64,000 nt of DNA, from NCBI RefSeq assembly GCF_014646755.1, contig NZ_BMNW01000008.1, positions 62,001 through 126,000 of the forward strand, given 5' to 3'. The number at the start of each line of letters is the position of its first letter. Position 1 is the first letter of the stretch. This stretch comes from Pseudomonas asuensis. Its GTDB lineage: Bacteria > Pseudomonadota > Gammaproteobacteria > Pseudomonadales > Pseudomonadaceae. A program made the translations under genes and the position numbers. Positions 48,152 to 57,858 of this stretch are shown in pieces. Below the pieces are notes generated by a model that was not told where the DNA came from, ran no database searches, and worked only from the letters and a program-made list of their open reading frames with translations.

Positions 48152-51010
48152 TCAGGAAGACTCTAATGCTTCTTTCAGCTGCTGCACGTTGAAAGGTTTG
48201 GGCAGTGACGTTGATTTTACGCTTGCGGATATCGCCCCCTCCCCGGACATAAAGATGATCCGCAGCTCAGGCTGCTGCCGTGCAGCTTCATGGGCGAGAT
48301 CAATCCCGGACATACCCGGCAAGTTAACATCCGTCAGCAAGATGTCGAACCTCAATCGTCCCAAGACCTCAAGCGCCTCCTCTGCCGTGCCGCAGCCCTT
48401 AGCAGTATATCCCAGCATTTCGACCATTTCACAGGCCATAAAAAGCAGGTCGGCCTGATCCTCAAGTATCAGAACCTGCTGAGTACTGACCGCTTTCTCG
48501 ATAGGCGCAGACGCCGCGGTGCTCTTAGCTAGCGTCACAGGTTTATGGCTGGCCAGCAGCTGCCGAATCTTGCGTGCCAGATCGTGCAGCCGATACGGCT
48601 TGCTCAGCAGCTCGACGCCAGGGTCAAGCCGCCCCCCATGAACGATGGCATTCTGGGTATAGCCTGATGTGAATAACACAGCAATGTCGGGTAATAGTTG
48701 CTTGGCCTGACGTGCCAAGTCCGGGCTGCGCATCGGGCCCGGCATCACAACATCGGTAAACAGCAGATCGATATGCAGGCCGCTCTGCAAGATGCTGAGC
48801 GCACTTTGCGCATCATTGGCGCGCAACACCTTGTAGCCAAGTCCGCCCAGCAGGTCGATGACGGTTGCCTGAACGGCCAGATCATCCTCAACCACCAGAA
48901 TCGTTTCATCGCCCCCGATAACCGTGCCGCTCACTACTGCCGGGGATGCTATCTCCACTTCATGGGTGCGCGGCAAGTACAGCTTGATTGTCGTACCGCT
49001 GCCCATCTCACTGTAAATACGGATATGGCCACTGCTCTGCTTGGCGAAACCATAGGCCATACTCAAACCCAGCCCTGTTCCCTGCCCTTCAGGTTTTGTG
49101 GTGAAGAACGGTTCAAAAGCATGCTCAATGACGTCAGGCGGCATGCCTGACCCTGTATCGGATACAGCCAACATGACGTATTGCCCTGGCAAAACATCAG
49201 CTTGTGATTGGGCGTAATGATCGTCCAGCATGGCGTTACTAAGCTCAAGGGTGAGCTTGCCATTGCCTTGCATGGCATCACGGGCATTAATCGCCAGATT
49301 GATGATCACATTCTCCAGCTGATTGGGATCGACCATGGTCGTCCACAAACCGCCCGCAATCACCGTCTCGATCTGAACACCCTCACCCAAGGCGCGCCTG
49401 AGCAGATCATCCATACCGCGCAGCAAACGACTCAGGTTGGTCGGAACAGGTTTCAAGGGTTGCCGACGTGCAAAGGCTAATAGCTGAGAAGACAGTTTTG
49501 CGCCACGGCCAACCGCGGCTACGGCTGCATCCAGTTTGGCTACACCACCAGGGCTGTGCCCCACTACAGGCCTTAACAGCTCAAGGTTGCCCTCGATAAT
49601 CTGTAAGACGTTATTGAAGTCATGGGCAACGCCACCCGTCAGCTTGCCGATGGCCTCAAGCTTTTGGGACTGATGCAGTGCCATTTGGCTCCGTTCCAAC
49701 TCACGGGTACGTTCTTCCACCAGCATTTGCAGGTTTTCCCGTGAGCGCTGCAACTCCTCCTGGGCCAGCTTTTGCGCCGTAACGTCATGCCCTTGAAAGA
49801 AGATACCGCTTACCAGACCATTCTCGGCAATGACCGGCTGGAAGACAAAATCGACGTAGCGGGTTTCTGCCGGAGTATCGGGCGCACGTTGCACATAGAC
49901 TGCCATGCTGCGACCGGTATGAGGCCGCTTGGTGGAATAGACCCGATCCAGCCACTCCAGCAGGGCCTGATCCTTGAGTCGAGGAAAAGCCTCTGACGCA
50001 GGCTTACCGATGATGTTACGGTGACCTACCAGCTGATAAAAAGCCCGGTTAGCCAGCTCGACCAAATGCTGCGGGCCCTGAGTAACCACCACGAACCCTG
50101 GTGCCTGTTCGAACAGCTGTTGTAAATGCTGTCGCTCCTGCCGGATGGCCCGTCCAAATTCTTCGTGGGCCAGCCGTTCAGCAACCAGCGCCGAAACATC
50201 GCGAAGGGTTACTGATATACCAATCAGCGCGCCTGACTCATCGCGAACAGCCGACAGCATGACCTCCAGCACAACGTCAACATCACGCAGTGTGCAGCGG
50301 TGCTCGACCACATGCATCCTCTGGCCGGCAGCAACCTTCTCGACCAGTTTATCCAGCATCGGCGCCCAAAACGGCAAGGCTCTGAGGGTACGGCCTACCG
50401 TCTCCCTGGCACTCAAGCCAAGCAGCTCCTCAGCGCCTGCGCTCCAATACAACACATCAAGCCGCGCATCGACTCCAATAATGGCTTCTTGAGCAGCATT
50501 GATGAAGTTAGCCAGGTAGTAATCAGCCGTACGCAGGCGGCGGTACTCATGATCGTCTACCGTGCGTGTCGCGCTCAGGCTGGCGTTGGCTTGATCCAGG
50601 GTGGTACGCAGCTTAATGCGCCTTCGTGCACGACTGGCCGCCTGAGCCGCCTGTATTGCCAAGGTATCTGGCTGCAACTCGGCAATTGACCAATGGGCGC
50701 CCAGCATTGGGGCAAGCCCCAGGGTCTTTCGAAAGGCATCCATCTGCTCATCAGGTGCACGGGCAAAGATCAGCTCGCACTGAGACCAGGCGGCCCGGAC
50801 AGCTTTGCCAACCATTGCCGGCTTGCCAAGTGAAGGCATAAGAATCACAACCGCAGGCTCATCTTCCGCAGCAAGCCCATTTAAGGCGTCGGTATCCCGG
50901 TAATAGCGCACATCCAACGCCTGCGATTGAAGTGCCGTGCCAAGCACGGACACCTCATCACCCGCATGGGGCTTGTCTGACGCAATGATGGCAACAGTCT
51001 TAAAGATCAC
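48152..51010 (-). CDS. Hybrid sensor histidine kinase with two receiver domains
   Basis: This 952-residue cytosolic protein has, in order: an N-terminal region resembling a degenerate receiver (1-130); PAS domains at about 165-290 (FINAAQEAIIGVDARL) and 300-420; an HisKA-type domain with His in GGVAHDFNNVLQ; an HATPase (NAINARDAM-type NLAINARDAMQGNGKL, DTGSGMPPDV); and receiver domains with Asp in LLFTDVVMPG and ILLTDVNLPGMSG. It has no membrane segment, so it senses an internal signal. No cognate output regulator lies beside it. Confidence 0.92.
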   Translation of the reverse strand: MIFKTVAIIASDKPHAGDEVSVLGTALQSQALDVRYYRDTDALNGLAAEDEPAVVILMPSLGKPAMVGKAVRAAWSQCELIFARAPDEQMDAFRKTLGLAPMLGAHWSIAELQPDTLAIQAAQAASRARRRIKLRTTLDQANASLSATRTVDDHEYRRLRTADYYLANFINAAQEAIIGVDARLDVLYWSAGAEELLGLSARETVGRTLRALPFWAPMLDKLVEKVAAGQRMHVVEHRCTLRDVDVVLEVMLSAVRDESGALIGISVTLRDVSALVAERLAHEEFGRAIRQERQHLQQLFEQAPGFVVVTQGPQHLVELANRAFYQLVGHRNIIGKPASEAFPRLKDQALLEWLDRVYSTKRPHTGRSMAVYVQRAPDTPAETRYVDFVFQPVIAENGLVSGIFFQGHDVTAQKLAQEELQRSRENLQMLVEERTRELERSQMALHQSQKLEAIGKLTGGVAHDFNNVLQIIEGNLELLRPVVGHSPGGVAKLDAAVAAVGRGAKLSSQLLAFARRQPLKPVPTNLSRLLRGMDDLLRRALGEGVQIETVIAGGLWTTMVDPNQLENVIINLAINARDAMQGNGKLTLELSNAMLDDHYAQSQADVLPGQYVMLAVSDTGSGMPPDVIEHAFEPFFTTKPEGQGTGLGLSMAYGFAKQSSGHIRIYSEMGSGTTIKLYLPRTHEVEIASPAVVSGTVIGGDETILVVEDDLAVQATVIDLLGGLGYKVLRANDAQSALSILQSGLHIDLLFTDVVMPGPMRSPDLARQAKQLLPDIAVLFTSGYTQNAIVHGGRLDPGVELLSKPYRLHDLARKIRQLLASHKPVTLAKSTAASAPIEKAVSTQQVLILEDQADLLFMACEMVEMLGYTAKGCGTAEEALEVLGRLRFDILLTDVNLPGMSGIDLAHEAARQQPELRIIFMSGEGAISASVKSTSLPKPFNVQQLKEALESS

Positions 51011-51019
51011 AAAGCATAC

Positions 51020-52183
51020 TCAGAGCAAGGGAAGGCCGAGCAAGCTTCTGCCTGTCCATAACTTCAATAGATCCGTCGTGGGTGACATGACATGGCTGGC
51101 ACGGGCGTCACGAAGCATCTGGGACACGCGGCTGTTCTCGCGATAAGCCGAGCCGCCGCAAATGGTCATGGCCTCGTTAGCCAACATAACAGCGGTATCA
51201 CCAGCATCTGCCTTGCAGGCCAGGATGAAAGGCAGAGCGTTTGGCTCGCCAAGATCACCCAGCCTTGCAGCCTCGCGAACCAGCGAACGTGTTTTTTCGA
51301 GCGCAATCCACATGCTTCCATAACGGGTCTGCAAGGTCTCAATATCACGCAGCGCTTCACCCGAATGGGCGTAGCTGCGCGTACGCAGATGTTCACCGGC
51401 AGCATCAAGTGCGGCTTGGGCAATGCCCAGGTAAGTACCCGCCATCGCCATCAGGAAAAAAGGAGCAACGACCTCAAAGACGTACCACACCTGATCGCCT
51501 GGCTCACCCAGGAGGTTTTTTACGGGCACACGCACGTTGTTCAGCCCCAACGCTCGTGAGGAATTGCCACGCATTCCAAAACCGTTCCAGGGCTCCCGCC
51601 ATTCCAGGCCTTGCGCCTTACTGTCCACAATCAAGCAGCTAAAATCGCCCTCTTCATTATCGTCCTCGCTTGCCACTGTCGAGACCACATATGAATCGGC
51701 ATGACCGCCATTGGTCACGAACTGCTTGATGCCGTTTACGGCAAATTCATCACCACAGGTAGTGATCTGAGTGGCAGGCAAATAAAAGTGAGCGCCCGAG
51801 CCGCTTTCGGACAGCGCCAACGTGGTGAGATGACGACCGGCAGCAATCGCTTCCAGATAATGTTCTTTCTGATACTGCGTGGCCTTGGCTGCAATAACCG
51901 CAGTCCCGACACAGTGCATGCCAAAACAAAGCGCAGAGGAAGGACACGCCTTGCCGATGGTTTCGGTAATCACGCTTAATGCCAGAAGCCCCTGCCCGTG
52001 GCCACCTTGTGCCACCGGAACCTGAAGGCCCATCAGGCCTGCGTCCGATAATGCTTTTATCGAGTGATCAGGCCATAAACAGTCTTGGTCCACCTTACTC
52101 GCAAGTGGGGCAATAGCCTGATCAACGACTTCTTCAGCGGTTGATTTCAGGGCGGTGAGCTTAGACGACAAATGATAATCCAT
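51020..52183 (-). CDS. Acyl-CoA dehydrogenase-like flavoprotein lacking the canonical catalytic Glu
   Basis: This 387-residue protein has the ACAD fold with FAD motifs LALSESGSGAHFYLP and NGIKQFVTNGG. The usual YEGT catalytic site near the C-terminus is replaced by HVMSPTTDLLKLWTGR, so a simple dehydrogenase reaction by that base is unlikely. Related proteins include flavin monooxygenases and dehydrogenases with the base elsewhere. The start at 52183 has GAGGTGAT 7 bases upstream. It lies 9 bases upstream of the hybrid kinase gene, so both may be co-transcribed. Confidence 0.85.
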   Translation of the reverse strand: MDYHLSSKLTALKSTAEEVVDQAIAPLASKVDQDCLWPDHSIKALSDAGLMGLQVPVAQGGHGQGLLALSVITETIGKACPSSALCFGMHCVGTAVIAAKATQYQKEHYLEAIAAGRHLTTLALSESGSGAHFYLPATQITTCGDEFAVNGIKQFVTNGGHADSYVVSTVASEDDNEEGDFSCLIVDSKAQGLEWREPWNGFGMRGNSSRALGLNNVRVPVKNLLGEPGDQVWYVFEVVAPFFLMAMAGTYLGIAQAALDAAGEHLRTRSYAHSGEALRDIETLQTRYGSMWIALEKTRSLVREAARLGDLGEPNALPFILACKADAGDTAVMLANEAMTICGGSAYRENSRVSQMLRDARASHVMSPTTDLLKLWTGRSLLGLPLL

Positions 52184-52444
52184 CGCTTGTATCACCTCTA
52201 AAGAGACAAGTGGCCATCATGACAGAACTCAGTCTCTATGATCAGTACTTCATACTGAGTAATGAAATGAGGGGATAGTGCCCTACTGGGCGTCTGACCC
52301 CTCCATATGTTTAACGGTAGACGTTTCGCTATCGACTTCGTCGAAACGACGAAAAAGCACCCTAATAAAAGACGCTTTGTATCTTATGACCGGCAGTACG
52401 CCTCTCTAAGCTGATGCCATTCCACACAACAACAAGGAACGGTC

Positions 52445-53518
52445 ATGAACATCACGCTTCTCGGGGCTGGCCACATTGGCTACACCATCAGTCAACTGCT
52501 GCAGGACTCCGGTGATTATCGGGTCGTTGTGGCTGACCGTGACCCCAACGCCTTGGCTCGGCTGGCAGCACTGGGTATCGAGACGCGTGAGGTAAGTCCG
52601 GACGGTAACGATCTGGAGCAGGTACTGGAAGGGAGCGATGCAGTACTCAATGCCTTGCCCTACCATATGGCAATTGCAGTAGCCCGGACCGCCAAAGCCA
52701 CAGGCACTCACTATTTCGATCTGACCGAAGACGTACACGCCACCAAGACTATTCGTGACCTGGCAGAGGACTCGTCTACGGCCTTCATGCCGCAGTGTGG
52801 TCTTGCGCCCGGCTTTATCGGTATCGCAGCTCACACGCTGGCTTCGCGTTTTGACAGTGTACGTGAAGTGAAGATGCGTGTAGGTGCGCTGCCCGAGTTT
52901 CCGACCAATTCGCTCAAGTACAACCTGACCTGGAGCGTGGACGGGCTGATCAATGAATATTGTCACCCCTGTGAAGCGGTTCGTCACGGCAAGCTGAATC
53001 TTGTGCAGCCGCTGGAAGGCCTGGAGCACTTTTCGCTCGATGGTGTGGAATATGAGGCTTTTAACACCTCGGGTGGCCTGGGCACGCTTTGTGAAACCTG
53101 GAGCGGCCGCGTTGAAACCCTGGACTACAAGACTGTTCGCTATCCAGGTCATCGGGACCTGATGAAATTCCTGCTTGAGGAGCTGCGCCTGGCCGGTGAT
53201 CAGGAAACACTCAAGCGCATCATGCGCGACTCGGTGCCCACTACCATGCAGGACGTGGTGCTGGTGTTCGTAACGGTAAATGGCATGCGCGACGGCAAAC
53301 TGGTGCAGGAGGTATTCAGCCGCAAGATTTTCGCTGCCGAGCAGCGCGGCAAGCTGACCAGCGCCATTCAGATCACTACTGCTGCCGGAATTTGCACTGC
53401 ACTGGACCTGTTCCGCGAGAAGAAACTGCCGCAGTCCGGTTTTATCCGCCAGGAAGAGATTGATCTGAACGTCTTTCTGAACAACCGGTTCGGCCGCGTT
53501 TACGGCGAACCGGCATAA
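52445..53518 (+). CDS. Saccharopine dehydrogenase-family oxidoreductase
   Basis: This 357-residue protein has a Rossmann motif LLGAGHIGYTISQLL at the N-terminus and the saccharopine reductase-type middle (CGLAPGFIGIAAHTLASRF). It resembles lysine 6-dehydrogenases and carboxynorspermidine-type enzymes. It would act on an amino acid or its imine with NAD(P). An Lrp regulator lies convergent on its 3' side, which suits amino acid control, but the substrate cannot be decided. Confidence 0.85.
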   Translation: MNITLLGAGHIGYTISQLLQDSGDYRVVVADRDPNALARLAALGIETREVSPDGNDLEQVLEGSDAVLNALPYHMAIAVARTAKATGTHYFDLTEDVHATKTIRDLAEDSSTAFMPQCGLAPGFIGIAAHTLASRFDSVREVKMRVGALPEFPTNSLKYNLTWSVDGLINEYCHPCEAVRHGKLNLVQPLEGLEHFSLDGVEYEAFNTSGGLGTLCETWSGRVETLDYKTVRYPGHRDLMKFLLEELRLAGDQETLKRIMRDSVPTTMQDVVLVFVTVNGMRDGKLVQEVFSRKIFAAEQRGKLTSAIQITTAAGICTALDLFREKKLPQSGFIRQEEIDLNVFLNNRFGRVYGEPA

Positions 53519-53541
53519 GGCTACGCGTCGTGAGCCGTCAG

Positions 53542-53997
53542 CTATCGGGACGGCTCACTGCGGCGGTCAATCTTGCGGGTCAGGATGATCGATGTCTGGG
53601 TTTGCTTGACCCCATCGATGGCGCCGATTCGATCAAGCAATTCATCGAGCTGCTCATGCCGCTCGCAGCAGATGAACGCAAGATAATCGAACGCACCGCT
53701 TACTGCTGATACTTCTTCTACTTCCGGCATTGACGCCAATGCCTTGATCACCTGCGCTGCGCTTCTTGGCAACACGCTGATGCTGCAATAAGCCCTGACT
53801 GCACCCGCCTCCACCGAAGCACCCAAACGTACGCCATACCCTGTAATCACGCCTTCGCGCTCAAGCCGGGCGAGCCGTGAGACAACCGTTGTCCTCGCCA
53901 GATTGAGCTTACGCGCCAGCGTTGCCGTGGACTCGCGGGCATTGGCTTGAAGCAGGCGAATCAGTTGCCAATCGGTAGCATCGACTTTCGGATACAT
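53542..53997 (-). CDS. Lrp/AsnC family regulator
   Basis: This 151-residue protein has the N-terminal HTH (STATLARKLNLARTTVVSRLARLEREGVITGYGV) and the C-terminal RAM ligand domain. The start at 53997 gives the usual MYPKVDATDWQLIRLLQ opening; the open frame to 54123 has no support. It may control the convergent oxidoreductase gene or the DMT exporter upstream. Confidence 0.9.
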   Translation of the reverse strand: MYPKVDATDWQLIRLLQANARESTATLARKLNLARTTVVSRLARLEREGVITGYGVRLGASVEAGAVRAYCSISVLPRSAAQVIKALASMPEVEEVSAVSGAFDYLAFICCERHEQLDELLDRIGAIDGVKQTQTSIILTRKIDRRSEPSR

Positions 53998-54258
53998 GAA
54001 GAATACGCGCCAGGGTTTGGAGAAGCGGAGCCTAGGAGCGTCTGCGGTCAGCGTCAATGCCCGGTTCCGCTTATTGCCCGTCTTGCAAGACTGCGCGTCA
54101 TCCCAGCGTGGCGTGCCGGCCAATACTGTTGCAGAAACCGGTGATACCGCATTAAGTACAGGCGTATTTTGATTTAAAAAATGGCAGCCTTCCTTGGCTA
54201 CCCAACATCCGGGGTGGTGGCTGGGCCTGAGGTGGAGCGCTCTGGCCTGCCCGCCGGA

Positions 54259-55212
54259 TTACGCGGTACGGCTTACGCCGAGAGAAAGCGTCTTGGGAGG
54301 TTTGTTGCAGTAGTAGATACCCAGTAGAACCAAACCCCCGCCCACAATCATCAAAGGGGTGAGCTGCTCGCCGAGAATCACCACGCCCATCAACACAGCA
54401 GAAACCGGGTTCAAGGCGATGAATACACCCGACTGGGTTGCCCCGATCCGCTTGATGCCATCGTAGTACCAGATATAGGCCAAGGCCGAGCCGATCACGC
54501 CCAGATAGGCCAGGCTGAAGCACTGCGCCTTTGTCAGGCTGGCAACAACGGTCCAGTTCAGGTCACCCGTTCCGATAGCGGTGCACAGCAGCAGCACCGT
54601 CCCGCACAAGACCGAGAAACTTACGGTATGCAGCGGGCCGATCTCACGTACCAGAGGCCGTGAAAAGACGCTGTAGATCACCCAACTGACCACACAGCCA
54701 AAAATCACAAGGTTACCCAGCCAGCTTCCGCCCGCCGCCTCAAGTACCGAGGCATCCTTGCTGACGATAACGGTCGTTGCGCCCAGAATGCAGGCTGCAA
54801 TCCCGCCAGTCTTGACCAGCCCCAACCGTTCACGGTCGACGAAAAATGTCGTCAACGCGATCATGGCCGGATTCAGCGCCACAATCAGCGAAGCCTGGGA
54901 CGCACTGATCAGGTGCAACCCGTAGAAGAAGCACAGGTTATACGTAAAGATGCCAAAGAACCCGAGCCAGAAGAGGTGAATGACCTGCTTTACGCTGAGC
55001 GTTATAAACAGGCGCCGGGTGACAGCCAGCACAAGGACCAGGGTCAGGCTGGCCAGCAGGAAACGCAGCCCTGCCGAGGCCAGCGGCGGTACTCCGGCCG
55101 ACAGGTAACGCCCAGCCACAAAGGTGCCGCCCCAGATCACCGAGACGGCGGTCAATTTCATATACACCAGAAGCTTGTCATCTGGCTGCGCCAGGGCTGT
55201 TGCGTCCGACAT
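54259..55212 (-). CDS. DMT/EamA family exporter
   Basis: This 317-residue protein has ten hydrophobic segments in two EamA repeats (VIWGGTFVAGRYL, GSALAYIWYYDGIKRIGATQSGVFIALNPVSAVLMG). It lies 15 bases after the TPR protein gene and ahead of the Lrp gene, so amino acid or metabolite export is a plausible role. Confidence 0.88.
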   Translation of the reverse strand: MSDATALAQPDDKLLVYMKLTAVSVIWGGTFVAGRYLSAGVPPLASAGLRFLLASLTLVLVLAVTRRLFITLSVKQVIHLFWLGFFGIFTYNLCFFYGLHLISASQASLIVALNPAMIALTTFFVDRERLGLVKTGGIAACILGATTVIVSKDASVLEAAGGSWLGNLVIFGCVVSWVIYSVFSRPLVREIGPLHTVSFSVLCGTVLLLCTAIGTGDLNWTVVASLTKAQCFSLAYLGVIGSALAYIWYYDGIKRIGATQSGVFIALNPVSAVLMGVVILGEQLTPLMIVGGGLVLLGIYYCNKPPKTLSLGVSRTA

Positions 55213-55227
55213 CTAAATCACCCTCGC

Positions 55228-56460
55228 CTACATCAACATCAGTCGCTCAAGCTCGGCTTGAGACTGTATATGGGCCTTGCAGAAATTCAGGGTCAGGTCG
55301 AGCAGCTCCCGTTGCGCGCGGCTGCCACCCAGGCTCGCCCACTGATGCCGGCAACCGGCAAGAATGTAGTAGCACTCCTCGTATTGACCCCGCGCGAACA
55401 AGGCAATGGCGCGAATAATGTCCAGCCCGGCCAGATGCGCTTCAGCCTCGACACCAAATCCATCACACTCCGCCATCATCTTGTCGATGAGCAGTGGCTG
55501 ATTGGCGCCAGCAAAGGCGAAGGCCGCATGCATATTGTGAAAATGGGACGTTGAGGTCGCGATGCTGCCGGACCACAGAAGGGCCAGCTCCTTCCAGACT
55601 TCATCAAATTCGTGGCTGGTAATGTCTTCAAGCTTGAAGCGCCAGAGAAAACCCACCGCATCCAGATCCTGCTTGGAGAAGCGATCATTCTTGAGCGCAT
55701 AGAACTCCAGAAAGGCCATCTTTGCCGCAGCATAATTACCCAACTGTTTGTAGGTAATCGCCAGATGCCAATACACATGCATGCGCATGCCAGGGTTGCG
55801 TATCCACTCTTCCTTGGAGTCTTCGAGAAAGTCCCTTAGCTCAACCCACATGCCTTTCTCGTGCAAGGCATGAGCAACAGCATGCATGCCGTAGATATTG
55901 GCGGCGCAGTACCGAACGGACTCCAGTCCTACGGCCAGCGACTCATCGAACAGCCCAGACTCACACAGCACGAACGACTTGATTGACAGGTAGAACGAGT
56001 ACAGCGGATGGGACTCTTCAATGTACTCGTCGCACAAGGTAAATATCGGCTTTAGCGCGGCGGTTCGTCCGGTGCAAAAGTCGAGCATATGAATAAAGAA
56101 GATTGCCTGTACATCCGTGGGATAGGCCTGGATATGCGCTTGAAACAGCGCACGTGCTCCGGCGTAGTCGAACTCCACCCATTTGCGGAATGCACGCACG
56201 ATATTGATCAGTTCGGCGGGCATGTCTTCCGAGAGGGCGCTCAGGTAGCGGGCAAACTTGTAGACATCCTTCAGTTCGCAGCCAGTAATGGCGTCAAAGC
56301 CCTTGAGCAGCGAGCGAAAGATAGCCTGATTGGGCTCTTGTGCGATGGCCGCTTCGGGTATCCCCTTGAGCGACAGAAATGGCACGTTGATTTCGGGCCA
56401 TATCGCTGAACAGCCGTCAGTGATCAAACAGCCGTTGAAGTACCTGACATTAGCACTCAT
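55228..56460 (-). CDS. TTC38-like tetratricopeptide repeat protein
   Basis: This 410-residue cytosolic protein is all-helical, with TPR-like repeats (for example AVGLESVRYCAANIYGMHAVAHALHEKGM and HLAITYKQLGNYAAAKMAFLEFY). It resembles the TTC38 family, found in bacteria and animals but without an agreed function. The start at 56460 has AGAGGGG upstream. It is first in an operon with the DMT exporter and is divergent from a LysR gene. Confidence 0.82.
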   Translation of the reverse strand: MSANVRYFNGCLITDGCSAIWPEINVPFLSLKGIPEAAIAQEPNQAIFRSLLKGFDAITGCELKDVYKFARYLSALSEDMPAELINIVRAFRKWVEFDYAGARALFQAHIQAYPTDVQAIFFIHMLDFCTGRTAALKPIFTLCDEYIEESHPLYSFYLSIKSFVLCESGLFDESLAVGLESVRYCAANIYGMHAVAHALHEKGMWVELRDFLEDSKEEWIRNPGMRMHVYWHLAITYKQLGNYAAAKMAFLEFYALKNDRFSKQDLDAVGFLWRFKLEDITSHEFDEVWKELALLWSGSIATSTSHFHNMHAAFAFAGANQPLLIDKMMAECDGFGVEAEAHLAGLDIIRAIALFARGQYEECYYILAGCRHQWASLGGSRAQRELLDLTLNFCKAHIQSQAELERLMLM

Positions 56461-56680
56461 ACCCGCCCCTCTATATCCATATGTCGAGTAAGAAAAGCCC
56501 TGGATAGCGTTAACTGGATAGCACCTGCTGTTGTTGATCTTGTCGTGCATGGCGCCAGCCGCCGAGTTAACCGGCAGGCCGTCGTTCTATCCAAAGCGCC
56601 TATAGGCACATCAGGCAGAGCGCAGGACTCGTTGTGGCTGTTGGTATGTCCTGAGCGATGCGTATAATTCCACTAATCCT

Positions 56681-56709
56681 TACTCATAGAGAAATGAGTA
56701 TTTACTCAT
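56681..56709. promoter_or_regulatory. LysR-type operator between TTC38-like and LysR genes
   Basis: TACTCAT-N6-ATGAGTA is a perfect dyad, and a third TACTCAT follows at 56703-56709. It lies just upstream of the LysR gene start, the usual place for the recognition and activation sites of a divergently acting LysR protein. Confidence 0.6.
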
Positions 56710-56726
56710 GATCCACACGAGGCTCC

Positions 56727-57629
56727 ATGACCTTCACCCAGCTTGAAATTTTCGTGCGCGTGGCGGAGCTGAAGGGCTTTACCTCGGCGGCTTCGCGGCT
56801 GTCCATTACCCAGTCGGCCGTCTCCCATGCAATCAAGGCACTGGAGGCAGAACTGGGCGTTGAGCTGATCAATCGACATCAGTCGACGCTGGAGCTGACC
56901 GCCGTGGGCGAACGCCTTGTCCTGCGTGCACGCTCGATTCTCGGGCTGGCTGAGACGATGCGTCAGGAAGCGGGTGATGCGCGGGGCATGAAGCGTGGAA
57001 CGCTACGCATTGGCTCCTTTGGTCCGACCTCATCGGTCAAGCTGTTGCCGCTTATTCTGGATGCGTACCGCCAGGCGTACCCCGGTATCGAAGTGCATAT
57101 CGATGAAGGACGGGACCGGGAGGTCGTCCAATGGCTACAAGACCGCCGCATTGATGTAGGGTTTGTTGTGCTGCCCGACGAGCGCTTCGATACCTTTCCT
57201 ATTGCCGAAGACCAGATGGTTGCACTGGTGCCCATTCACCACGCACTAGCCAGCAAAGCTGACGTCACGCTCAAGGAGCTTTGCCCCGACCCCTTCATCA
57301 TGACCGAAGCAGGCTCTGCGCATCTGGTCGCTCATATGTTCAATGCCGCCAAGCTGGTCCCCAATACGCGCTACCACAGCACGCAGCTGCTCAGTACGCT
57401 AGCCATGGTCGAGCGCGGCGACGGCGTGACGATCCTGGCCGAGCTGGCGCTGCCGGCGGAGCGCGGAAAGGTGGGCTATGTAAAAAAGCCGTTGCGCCCA
57501 CGTGTGAAGCGCAGCGTCGGACTGGCCCTGCTCGATGAACGCCAGGCATCACCCGCCACGCAGGCATTTATCAAGATCGCCCTGAAACTCAAGCGACAAG
57601 GGCTGCTTCGGTTTACTGCGGATCTCTGA
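56727..57629 (+). CDS. LysR-type regulator divergent from TTC38-like/DMT operon
   Basis: This 300-residue protein has N-terminal HTH FTSAASRLSITQSAVSHAIKALEAELG and the effector domain FGPTSSVKLLPLILDAYRQAYPGIEVHIDEG. It belongs to the CysB/YwfK-like group. The dyad upstream suggests autoregulation and control of the divergent TPR-DMT genes. Confidence 0.9.
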   Translation: MTFTQLEIFVRVAELKGFTSAASRLSITQSAVSHAIKALEAELGVELINRHQSTLELTAVGERLVLRARSILGLAETMRQEAGDARGMKRGTLRIGSFGPTSSVKLLPLILDAYRQAYPGIEVHIDEGRDREVVQWLQDRRIDVGFVVLPDERFDTFPIAEDQMVALVPIHHALASKADVTLKELCPDPFIMTEAGSAHLVAHMFNAAKLVPNTRYHSTQLLSTLAMVERGDGVTILAELALPAERGKVGYVKKPLRPRVKRSVGLALLDERQASPATQAFIKIALKLKRQGLLRFTADL

Positions 57630-57858
57630 AGCGTGTAATACCGCCTTTATGCCATGGTCATTCTGTCTGTTAGCGATTCACCATAGCCGTGCAGCCAACC
57701 GCTATCACACTTTCACGGTTTACCCTGAACCAAATAGCTTTTAACGCCTCTGTTTGAGCCACTTACTTACGCCGGCCCGGCCCAAAGACGCCGGGATGCA
57801 CAGTGACTCGCTACACACTGTGTCAAAATGGCTTCTACCTCAGGATTGGAACACTGTC

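Noticed and set aside
52406-53152. 248-codon open frame on the minus strand
   Set aside because: It is antisense to the saccharopine-dehydrogenase-like gene, which has a clear Rossmann motif.
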